From Streptococcaceae bacterium (GTDB lineage: Bacteria; Bacillota; Bacilli; Lactobacillales; Streptococcaceae), in NCBI GenBank assembly GCA_031254295.1, contig JAIRUS010000008.1, positions 1 to 35,749 of the forward strand: 35,749 bases of DNA, given 5' to 3'. This document shows positions 27,320 to 35,749 of this stretch, in pieces; position 1 is the stretch's first letter; every line of letters starts with the position of its first letter. The translations under genes were made by a program, and so were the position numbers. The notes below the pieces were generated by a model. That model worked only from the letters and a program-made list of their open reading frames with translations, searched no databases and had not been told where the DNA came from.

Positions 27320-29156
27320 ATTTATTAATTTTTGTAAATAAACTGTATTTAGCAGGAACTTTAAGCTCTTTCATATTTGAAAGTTCAATATCAAACTCAT
27401 GATCACGTAAAAATTTAATCTGATCTGGCTTAATCAATACCGCCTGTTCTTTTGGATTGGCAAGGTAGAGATATGATGCTTCTTTTCCTTGACGTAGGAT
27501 TGCAAGTGTGTTGCCAACATAGCCTACGTTGAAATTTCCTGTCTTCAAAGCATCGTTAGCAAGGCGCTCATGTGCCCAATAATGATACAAAGTATAAAAA
27601 GGTTCATGAATATCATTCCATGGGAAAAATTTTCGATTGGCTGGATCTTTACGACCTGTCATTCCTGCTTCGTCTCCATAGTAGATAGTCGGAACACCTG
27701 GCATCACAAACATCATGCCAATTGCAATGTCCATGTTATCATCACCTACCATTGTCAAGATACGCTCAGAATCATGCGTACCAATATTATTGAGATTACC
27801 ATAAAAAATTTCTTTAGGGTAGTTTTCTCGTAGAATCATCAACTGATGTGCTACCTCATTGGCCTGAATATTTCCACAGACGTAATTAATAATCAAATCA
27901 CGTAAAGGATAATTCATCACGCCTTGCAAGGCATCGCCAAGGATATAATCACGACGCTGGTCATAGGCTAGCTTATTTGAGGCATCTTCCCAAACTTCTC
28001 CAATCAGAATCTTTTGATCATCTATGCCTGCGAGGCGCTTACGAATGCCACGAATAAATGAATCTGGAAGTTCATCTGCCACATCAAGACGCCAGCCGTC
28101 TACACCAAATTCATTCCATTTTGAAAGAACAGAATTATCGTTTCCATAAATAAATTGTTGGAATGCAGGGTTATTTTTATCCACTTCGGGCATATTTTTA
28201 AAGCCCCACCAACTCTTGTATTCTCGTGGCCAGTCTGTAAATTTGAACCATTCATAATAGGGACTTTCTTGACTCTGGGCTGCTCCCACATTCACACCAA
28301 AATTCCCGAAACGATTGAAATACTCTGAATCATCCCCGACATGACTAAATACCCCATCAAGAATGATATGCATTTCATTCTCATGAAGGCAGTCTACTAA
28401 TTCTCGAAAATCAGCTTCTGTTCCAAGCATGGGATCAATTCGTAAATAATCCATCGTATCGTAGCGATGATTCGACTTTGATAAAAAAATTGGGTTCAAG
28501 TATATGGCTGTGACACCTAACTCTTTGAGATAAGAGATCTTAGCAGTAATCCCCTTAATATTTCCCCCATAAAAATCCCAACGGGCAATTTCTCCACTCT
28601 TCATATCTTTGATATAGAACGGTGAATCTGTCTCTTGCGCATAGAGAAAACTATTCGCTTTGGGCGAATTAACGTGTCCATCGGTATTTCCATTATAAAA
28701 ACGGTCTGGAAAAATCTGGTAAAAGACAGAATTTCTATACCAGTCAGGCGTTGCATCATTTCCTTCATAAACTGTCAGTTGAAAATGCCGAATTTGATTC
28801 ATTTCTTCAACTATGTAGCCTTCTCCCCCCAACATTGAGGCAGAGTAATAGAGGCGGCGTCCTCCCCAGTCGGATTTTTCAACAATTTCAAAATAATAGA
28901 AATAAAGCGCCCGACCATGATCAAACAATACAGTTGTCTCAAAAGTAGTATCGTCAACTTTGATCATTTCAAACTCATGTCTAGCACCAAAATCGCGATG
29001 CATCACAAGTTTAACTGCAACATCTCCCTCTGCTGTGAAGCGAACTTTCATTGACTCATTGTTACGAACAGCACCAAAGGGTTCTTTATGGAAATGTTTC
29101 CAAGGATTAAAGCTATACATATTTTGATTATAACAGATATTCCTTAAAATAGACAC
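27318..29156 (-). CDS. GH13 alpha-glycosidase (neopullulanase / cyclomaltodextrinase-like)
   Basis: 612 aa: VFYQIFPDRFYNGN, HRYDTMDYLRIDP, IILDGVFSHVGDDS, GWRLDVADE, LIGEVWEDA, IGTHDSERI. No signal peptide. Alternative start ATG at 29120 (MYSFNPWKHF). Confidence 0.9.
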   Translation of the reverse strand: MSILRNICYNQNMYSFNPWKHFHKEPFGAVRNNESMKVRFTAEGDVAVKLVMHRDFGARHEFEMIKVDDTTFETTVLFDHGRALYFYYFEIVEKSDWGGRRLYYSASMLGGEGYIVEEMNQIRHFQLTVYEGNDATPDWYRNSVFYQIFPDRFYNGNTDGHVNSPKANSFLYAQETDSPFYIKDMKSGEIARWDFYGGNIKGITAKISYLKELGVTAIYLNPIFLSKSNHRYDTMDYLRIDPMLGTEADFRELVDCLHENEMHIILDGVFSHVGDDSEYFNRFGNFGVNVGAAQSQESPYYEWFKFTDWPREYKSWWGFKNMPEVDKNNPAFQQFIYGNDNSVLSKWNEFGVDGWRLDVADELPDSFIRGIRKRLAGIDDQKILIGEVWEDASNKLAYDQRRDYILGDALQGVMNYPLRDLIINYVCGNIQANEVAHQLMILRENYPKEIFYGNLNNIGTHDSERILTMVGDDNMDIAIGMMFVMPGVPTIYYGDEAGMTGRKDPANRKFFPWNDIHEPFYTLYHYWAHERLANDALKTGNFNVGYVGNTLAILRQGKEASYLYLANPKEQAVLIKPDQIKFLRDHEFDIELSNMKELKVPAKYSLFTKINK

Positions 29157-29179
29157 GATGATGATTAATTAATATCTTT

Positions 29180-29218
29180 AAAATAAAAAACTCATTTCAA
29201 AATGAGTTTTTTTATTTT
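29180..29218. terminator. Terminator downstream of glgP
   Basis: aaaaaactcattt-ca-aaatgagtttttt with A/T flanks. Confidence 0.8.
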
Positions 29219-29252
29219 AGAAATGTAAGAAACATTACTACTTTTCATTTAA

Positions 29253-31646
29253 CTATCTTGGATTAATTTGCCAGATGTGCTCTGCATACTCACGAACTGT
29301 ACGATCTGAGCTGAATCGAGCTGCATTGGCAATGTTAAGCAAGCATGAGCGATTCCAAGCGTGACGATCACGATAATAAGTTTCAAGTCGTTTTTGAGCT
29401 TCAACGTATGAATCAAAATCACGAAGAACAAAGTATTCGTCATTATAAGTCGTCATAGATTCAAAGATTTCACGTCCCTCATTTTCAATATTTGGAATTG
29501 TTCCATCTACAAATGCATCTAGGACACGTTTCAAGACAGGATTTGTCTCATAAATATCCGTTGACTTATAATCACCGTTTGCATAATATTCAAGCACTTC
29601 ATCCTTATCCATACCGAAGATAAAGATATTCTCATCACCCACTGCATCTTTAATCTCAATATTTGCACCGTCCAATGTTCCCATTGTCAACGCACCATTT
29701 AGCATGAATTTCATATTTGAAGTTCCAGACGCTTCAGTCGAAGCGAGTGAAATTTGCTCACCGACATTAGCTGCTGGTATGATTTGTTCTGCCAATGAGA
29801 CGTTATAGTTCGCAAGGAAAATGACTTTAAGCTTATCACCAACTTCGGGGTCATTGTTGATCATGTTAGCTGCTTCATTGATTGCCTTAATAATTGCTTT
29901 GGCATATTGATATGACGGAGCTGCTTTGGCACCAAAGATGAAGACGCGTGGCACCATATCTTCAGCCTTACCATCTTTGATATCGAAATATAGCTTCATG
30001 ATATGAAGAAGATTCAAAAGCTGACGTTTATATGCATGCAGGCGTTTTACTTGAACATCAAAAATCGCATTTGGATTGACTTTTACATTATTTCTTTCCA
30101 AAATAAGCTTAGCTAGACGTTCCTTATCATGTAGTTTAACAATCTCAAGTTTATCAAGCACTTCAGGGTTATCTTGAAAGGCTTTAAGAACTGTCAAATC
30201 ATTTAAATTTTTGCGCCAAGATTTCCCAATTGTTTCATCAATCAGGCTTGATAGCTCTTCATTTGCGATTTGAATCCAACGACGCTCTGCGATACCGTTT
30301 GTCTTATTATTAAATCTCTCTGGGAAGATAACATAAAAATCATGAAGTACAACATCTTTCAAAAGATCTGAGTGAATCTTCGCAACGCCATTTGTTGAAT
30401 GCGAACCAATAATTGAAAGATTCGCCATATGAACATTGCCGTCTTTGATAATACGGGTGTTATGTACGAGAGTTGGACCAACTTTAGGCGTATATTCCTT
30501 AACGAAGCGATTATCAATTTCCACCACAATTTGATAGATGCGAGGTAAAAGATCACGCATCATATCCTCTGACCACTTCTCCATCGCTTCTGCCATGATA
30601 GTATGGTTTGTGTAAGACATTGTTTTAACTGTCAGTTGCCATGCTGATTCCCAGCTCATTTCATATTCGTCCATCAAGAGACGCATGAGTTCTGGCACAC
30701 ACAAAGCAGGGTGAGTATCATTAATATGAACCGCAACATGTTCAGGAATACGTGACAGAGGGACACCAAGCTTCAAGAAATGTTTGATAATACGTTGTAG
30801 TCCTGCCGACACAAAGAAATATTCTTGTTTCAGACGGAGCAAACGTCCAGCATAGTTTGAATCATCAGGATAAAGTACAGCAGATAGGGTATCCACATCG
30901 TGCATATAGTCAAGAGATGGGTGCGCAGCTCCTTCTCCTTCGGGTAATTCTGCACGCCATAAGCATAAGTTATTAACAGTTTGATTCTCATAGCCAACCA
31001 TTGCAGTGTCATATGGCACTGCCAAGATTGTTTCCTGATTCTCGAAATGCGGTGTATAACGTCCATGTCCCTTGTCTTCCATCCAGACATTTCCGCCAAA
31101 TTTAACTTCGACAGCTTTATCAGGGCGACGCACTTCCCAAGGATTTCCGTTGGTCAACCAAACATCTGGTAACTCAACCTGATAACCGTCAATAATACGT
31201 TGTTTAAAGAGGCCATATTTATAACGAATACCATTTCCATTACCAGGTAGACCTGTTGAGGCAAGTGAATCCATAAAACAGCTCGCCAGACGTCCAAGGC
31301 CACCATTACCAATGGCCATATCTTGTTCATTTTTTGCAATAACATCAAGGTCAGTATCAAGATCGGCAAGAGCTTCCCGAACAGTGTCAAGAATACCAAG
31401 GTTCAAGAGATTTGACTTCAACATGCGCCCTGGCATGAATTCAATTGAAAAATAGTAAGTTTGCTTTGTTCCTGTTTTGTCTTTATACTCGTTGTCTTCA
31501 ACCCAAATTTCTGAATAATACTCTTTAACAGCATGGGCTAAGGCCATATATTTTTCCTGATCGGTGGCAGTTTTTGGTGTTTTAGTGAAGTTTCGGGTCA
31601 AGGCCTTTTCAAAATCTTCATTAAATTTTGCTTTTGATAATTCCAT
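29253..31646 (-). CDS. glgP: Glycogen/maltodextrin phosphorylase
   Basis: 797 aa: IGNGGLGRLASCFMDSLASTGLPGNGNGIRY, VHINDTHPALCVPELMR, ASTEASGTSNMKFMLNGALTMGTLDGANIEI (PLP-site region). Confidence 0.96.
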   Translation of the reverse strand: MELSKAKFNEDFEKALTRNFTKTPKTATDQEKYMALAHAVKEYYSEIWVEDNEYKDKTGTKQTYYFSIEFMPGRMLKSNLLNLGILDTVREALADLDTDLDVIAKNEQDMAIGNGGLGRLASCFMDSLASTGLPGNGNGIRYKYGLFKQRIIDGYQVELPDVWLTNGNPWEVRRPDKAVEVKFGGNVWMEDKGHGRYTPHFENQETILAVPYDTAMVGYENQTVNNLCLWRAELPEGEGAAHPSLDYMHDVDTLSAVLYPDDSNYAGRLLRLKQEYFFVSAGLQRIIKHFLKLGVPLSRIPEHVAVHINDTHPALCVPELMRLLMDEYEMSWESAWQLTVKTMSYTNHTIMAEAMEKWSEDMMRDLLPRIYQIVVEIDNRFVKEYTPKVGPTLVHNTRIIKDGNVHMANLSIIGSHSTNGVAKIHSDLLKDVVLHDFYVIFPERFNNKTNGIAERRWIQIANEELSSLIDETIGKSWRKNLNDLTVLKAFQDNPEVLDKLEIVKLHDKERLAKLILERNNVKVNPNAIFDVQVKRLHAYKRQLLNLLHIMKLYFDIKDGKAEDMVPRVFIFGAKAAPSYQYAKAIIKAINEAANMINNDPEVGDKLKVIFLANYNVSLAEQIIPAANVGEQISLASTEASGTSNMKFMLNGALTMGTLDGANIEIKDAVGDENIFIFGMDKDEVLEYYANGDYKSTDIYETNPVLKRVLDAFVDGTIPNIENEGREIFESMTTYNDEYFVLRDFDSYVEAQKRLETYYRDRHAWNRSCLLNIANAARFSSDRTVREYAEHIWQINPR

Positions 31647-31723
31647 AAATTTCTTTCTAAGTTATAATTATTTTAGTCAGCAGGTAGCTAATAAACGCTA
31701 CTCTTATTATATTTTTGCTAACT

Positions 31724-33151
31724 TTAAATAGACTTATAGAGTTGCAGATAGCTATCCGCTTTTGTGAACCAAGAGAAATCAACCGTCATCGCATGTTTGC
31801 GCATCTTGTCAATAATCCTTGGCTCATTCCAATAAAGATTAACAGCCCGATCAACGGCACTACGTAATACCTCTCCATCAAAATCAACAAAACCAAAACC
31901 AGTTCCATCGTTTGTAATTGGATTATATGGTATAACTGTATCTTTTAAGCCACCAATTTCATGTACGATAGGCAAAGTACCATAGCGCATAGAAATCATC
32001 TGGCTAAGGCCACAAGGCTCAAAGGCTGATGGCATCAAGAAAAAGTCAGAGGCTGCATAAATTTCCTGAGCAAGTTTCAAGTCAAACGCAATATTGGCTC
32101 GAAAATTCCCAGGATACTTATTGGCAAAGTAACGGAAGCCATTTTCCAACTCTGCATAACCTGTACCTATCAGAACTACTTGTACTTCCTCTTGTAGAAG
32201 GCTATTCATTTGCGACAAAATCAAGTCAAAGCCTTTTTGGTTTGTCAGGCGAGAGACCATACCAATCACTGGTACCCCTGGATCAACTGGTAAATTCATC
32301 GTTCTTTGCAGATGAAACTTAGCTGCTTCTTTCCCCTTCAAATTTTTTACTGAGAAATGTGTCATCAAAGCAGTATCCGTTTCAGGATTGTAAACATCGT
32401 AGTCAATACCATTTAAAATACCAGATACTTTTCCTGATACAAGGCGCAAAACTGAATCAAGGCCACAACCAAACTCGGGGCTTTTAATTTCCTCTGCATA
32501 GCTTGGCGAGACAGTTGTTACACGGTCAGCATAGAGAATTCCTCCTTTGAGGAAATTCAAAGCTCCGTTATGCTCAAGTGTACCATCATAGAAACGCTCC
32601 ATTCCAACGCTAAATAAATCCGACAATACTGCTGGGTCCATCGCACCTTGAAATTCGATATTATGAATCGTAAGAATTGTTTTGATATTATGATAAGCAC
32701 TAATCCAATTGAACTTTTCCTTTAATAGAAAAGGAACCATCGCTGTGTGAAAATCATTAACATGTACAATATCAGGAATCCAATCAAAGCGTTCCAATAG
32801 TTGACAGATTGCAAGCTGGAACCAAGCCCAACGCTCTCCATCATCAATGTAGCCATATAAGCTATCACGTCCAAAATACTGTTCGTTTTCCAGAAAGATG
32901 TATTTTACACCATCTTTTACCAGACTATTCACGCCAATAAAAGCTCTACGCCAACCAACGTCAACGAAATCGTAAAACTCAAACTTTAGTTGTTTACGAT
33001 ACTCTGGATTCATTCCCGAAAATAGTGGTAAGACAACCTGAACTTCTTCGCCTTTCTTTGCCAACTCTTTCGGAAGTGCTCCTGCAACATCTCCCAACCC
33101 TCCAGTTTTAAAAAAGGGTGCACATTCACTTGATGCGAATAAAATCTTCAT
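31724..33151 (-). CDS. glgA: Glycogen synthase (ADP-glucose)
   Basis: 475 aa: N-terminal KTGGLGDVAGALPKEL, VHVNDFHTAMVPFLLKEKF, LMPSAFEPCGLSQMISMRYGTLPIVHEIGGLKDTV; strong GAGGAGG RBS. Confidence 0.96.
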   Translation of the reverse strand: MKILFASSECAPFFKTGGLGDVAGALPKELAKKGEEVQVVLPLFSGMNPEYRKQLKFEFYDFVDVGWRRAFIGVNSLVKDGVKYIFLENEQYFGRDSLYGYIDDGERWAWFQLAICQLLERFDWIPDIVHVNDFHTAMVPFLLKEKFNWISAYHNIKTILTIHNIEFQGAMDPAVLSDLFSVGMERFYDGTLEHNGALNFLKGGILYADRVTTVSPSYAEEIKSPEFGCGLDSVLRLVSGKVSGILNGIDYDVYNPETDTALMTHFSVKNLKGKEAAKFHLQRTMNLPVDPGVPVIGMVSRLTNQKGFDLILSQMNSLLQEEVQVVLIGTGYAELENGFRYFANKYPGNFRANIAFDLKLAQEIYAASDFFLMPSAFEPCGLSQMISMRYGTLPIVHEIGGLKDTVIPYNPITNDGTGFGFVDFDGEVLRSAVDRAVNLYWNEPRIIDKMRKHAMTVDFSWFTKADSYLQLYKSI

Positions 33152-33335
33152 TACGTAACCTCCTCAACAAAGTAATGATAAATCAAAATGCCTTGACTAA
33201 GTCGTTACTTTATGATTATATCATCTTGTTTTTATAAATGCAACCGATTGCTCTTGCTGTATATCCGCCATAAATCTACTGGGCTTCTATCAATAAGTAC
33301 TCTAACAAGATATGAATTGACAGAAGCTTAATAAA

Positions 33336-34487
33336 TTATTTCTCAATTATGTCTTCCGTAACGTGACTTCCTTTTTTGATAATAACTGGACGGTTTGGTG
33401 TTCCTTCGATTTTAACTCCTTCAATGACGACTCCCTTGTCAATGATGGCATATTTAATCTGCGCGCCACGCTTGATATGCGCATTAGTAAAGACTAAGGT
33501 CTTATCAACAATCGTATCCGGCTCAATAATCGTACCACGACTGACAAGTGAGTCGATTACTACTCCCTCAATGATACAACCAGACCCAAACTGAGAACGA
33601 TGCGACCAACTATTTTCGGCAAAGAAAGTTGGAACTTCATTTTTAATTTTAGTATAGATGGGTTTCGCACCATACAGTAGACTTGTAAAGTTTGACGGCT
33701 CAAGCATTGCCATATTCGCATCATAGTAAGACTTAACGTTCAAGATATTGCTGACATAGCCTGTATACTCGTAAGTATTTGTATCTGTATCCCAAAGATG
33801 ATTACGAAGAAGACGTGAAACTGATGAATATTCTCCTTTTTCTTGCATTTCCTCAATAAAACTGATTAGCCAATCTGTGTCAACGATGAAAGTATTTAAC
33901 GCAAGATTCTCAAAGTCTTGAACTGTTCCTTCTTCCTCGATTTGGTGCATATGTACACCGTAAGCACGGTTATTTTCATCAAAGCGCACGACCGTATCAT
34001 AAGGCTCAAATTCAGATGACGGCATCTTTTTATAGACCGTCGTGATGTGTTTATCAGAACTTTGATGAATCTTCAAGACTGCTTGTAAATCAACATTGGC
34101 AATAATTTTTGAGCCAATCAAAACTGTATAAGGTGCGCCTGACTTTTTTAAGAAGTTAATCTGAGAAGAGAAATAAGGTTGTCCCTTGTCTTTTTTGCGC
34201 TCAAAGTCTTGTTGAATATAAACAAATAAATGAGCAGCCAATGAGTCTAAGCCCCACTCCTTACCTGATCCCATATGGTCAAAGACAGATTGTGTTTCCC
34301 CCTCGTTAAAGGACATCAAAACGTTTTTAATATTCGCATTTGAAATAGCGGATAGGGGAAAGTCGATAAGGCGATACTTACAGTCAAACGGCAAGGTTGC
34401 CAATGGACGATCATCTGTCAAAGGTGAAAGCTTATCATAAGTTGTCACGTTTGATAAAATAGCACACATTTTATTTATATTGTTCAT
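33336..34487 (-). CDS. glgD: Glucose-1-phosphate adenylyltransferase regulatory subunit GlgD
   Basis: 383 aa: degenerate N-terminal nucleotidyltransferase ([53 protein letters not shown]), left-handed beta-helix C-terminus; TAATG overlap with glgC. Confidence 0.94.
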   Translation of the reverse strand: MNNINKMCAILSNVTTYDKLSPLTDDRPLATLPFDCKYRLIDFPLSAISNANIKNVLMSFNEGETQSVFDHMGSGKEWGLDSLAAHLFVYIQQDFERKKDKGQPYFSSQINFLKKSGAPYTVLIGSKIIANVDLQAVLKIHQSSDKHITTVYKKMPSSEFEPYDTVVRFDENNRAYGVHMHQIEEEGTVQDFENLALNTFIVDTDWLISFIEEMQEKGEYSSVSRLLRNHLWDTDTNTYEYTGYVSNILNVKSYYDANMAMLEPSNFTSLLYGAKPIYTKIKNEVPTFFAENSWSHRSQFGSGCIIEGVVIDSLVSRGTIIEPDTIVDKTLVFTNAHIKRGAQIKYAIIDKGVVIEGVKIEGTPNRPVIIKKGSHVTEDIIEK

Positions 34488-35629
34488 TATTCTTTCTCCT
34501 CTCCAACTATCTCTCCATGGCCAATCACGGCTATATCTCCAAGACTTCCAATGATTGAAACATTATCTGCAACCTTGGCATTCTCACCTACAATTGCATA
34601 TTTGACTGTAACATTTTTGCCTATTGAAGCTCCCGACATGATAAAACTATCTTCCACAATGGCTTCATCATGAATCTCTACATTCTGCGAGACAATTGAA
34701 TGTATTACTGTGCCATCAACATAGCAACCATCTCCAATCATAGCATTGTGAACATGGGCTTTACTCGTAATAAAATGAGGAGTTGAGATATCATTTCGAC
34801 TATAAACCCGCCAAGACTTATCATAAATGTTAAGCTCATTTCCAGGGGTTAAAAACTCCATCGTAGCCTCATGTAAACTATCAATCGTCCCGACATCTTT
34901 CCAATAACCTTGGAAACGATAGACAAATACATTTTCGCCTGACTCAATATATCCTGGGATAATATTATGTCCAAAGTCCTCAACACTTACGCCTTTAGAA
35001 TGATTAGTTGTCAAAACTTCACGCAATCTTTTCCAAGTAAAAATGTAAATCCCCATTGAAGCAAGATTTGACTTTGGTTCAGCTGGCTTCTCCTCAAACT
35101 CAATAATACGTCCATTATCATCTGTATTCATAATGCCAAAGCGAGAAGCTTCTTTTATCGGCACTTCCATAACAGAAACTGTAAGCGAGGCCTCTTTAGC
35201 CTTATGTTCTTCGAGCATGGCTTCATAGTCCATCTTATAGATATGATCCCCTGACAAGATTAAAACATACTCTGGATTCATCTTGTCAATATAATCTATA
35301 TTTTGATAGATAGCATGTGAAGTCCCATCAAACCATTTTGATCCTTCTTGCGAACCGTAAGGTTGTAGAATCGTCACACCTGAATTGATACCATCTAATC
35401 CCCATGGGGCTCCATTTCCAATATGAGTATTCAGCTCAAGTGGTTGATACTGCGTAATAACCCCTACATTATGAATGTTAGAATTTGCACAATTTGACAA
35501 GGCGAAATCAATAATTCGATAACGTCCGCCAAAAGGAACTGCTGGTTTTGCTATGTCCTTTGTCAGTTTGCCTAGTCGTGTACCTTGTCCGCCAGCCAAG
35601 ATCAAAGCAAGCATTTCATCATTTGCCAT
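34487..35629 (-). CDS. glgC: Glucose-1-phosphate adenylyltransferase
   Basis: Start [42 protein letters not shown] at 35629 after [35 protein letters not shown]. Confidence 0.96.
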   Translation of the reverse strand: MANDEMLALILAGGQGTRLGKLTKDIAKPAVPFGGRYRIIDFALSNCANSNIHNVGVITQYQPLELNTHIGNGAPWGLDGINSGVTILQPYGSQEGSKWFDGTSHAIYQNIDYIDKMNPEYVLILSGDHIYKMDYEAMLEEHKAKEASLTVSVMEVPIKEASRFGIMNTDDNGRIIEFEEKPAEPKSNLASMGIYIFTWKRLREVLTTNHSKGVSVEDFGHNIIPGYIESGENVFVYRFQGYWKDVGTIDSLHEATMEFLTPGNELNIYDKSWRVYSRNDISTPHFITSKAHVHNAMIGDGCYVDGTVIHSIVSQNVEIHDEAIVEDSFIMSGASIGKNVTVKYAIVGENAKVADNVSIIGSLGDIAVIGHGEIVGEEKE

Positions 35630-35749
35630 AAGATTCTCCTTTTTATACAAAAATTATTTATCAACATTCTACATAAGCCTACTCAAGTGCAGCTTAATTT
35701 TCTAAAGCAACTTTCGCAGAATGTCTTATTTAACAATAATAAGGCGCTC

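Overview
The window looks like core chromosome of a Lactococcus-like Streptococcaceae; the genus is inferred from gene content and was not tested. Left to right it contains: a partial ABC-F ATPase; a fructose operon (fruR-fruK-fruA); trxA; mutS2; a CvpA-family gene; a ferredoxin/thioredoxin-reductase-like flavoprotein; a multi-TM protein with an AbrB-like N-terminus; a DUF1934-like gene divergent from an HD-domain phosphohydrolase gene; a Cof-type HAD phosphatase; an 845-aa Ser-rich LPXTG surface protein with about 14 degenerate 24-aa repeats; a repeat-rich non-coding interval; a small ORF; nif3-like/trmK/nth/dnaD; PspC and DUF4097-like envelope genes; a 1127-aa cytoplasmic coiled-coil protein divergent from recU-pbp1A; a GH13 enzyme; and glgP-glgA-glgD-glgC. 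I saw no rRNA, tRNA, CRISPR array or complete mobile element. The most interesting signals are (i) TCAAAA repeated at exact 10-bp spacing upstream of fruR; (ii) the surface protein's 24-aa repeat stalk and its membrane-proximal globular domain; (iii) a 114-bp imperfect inverted-repeat element with internal hairpins and flanking CGGAG direct repeats, next to a 52-bp tandem hairpin repeat; and (iv) the Tyr-rich giant coiled-coil protein next to recU-pbp1A. No obvious new defence or mobile system is present.
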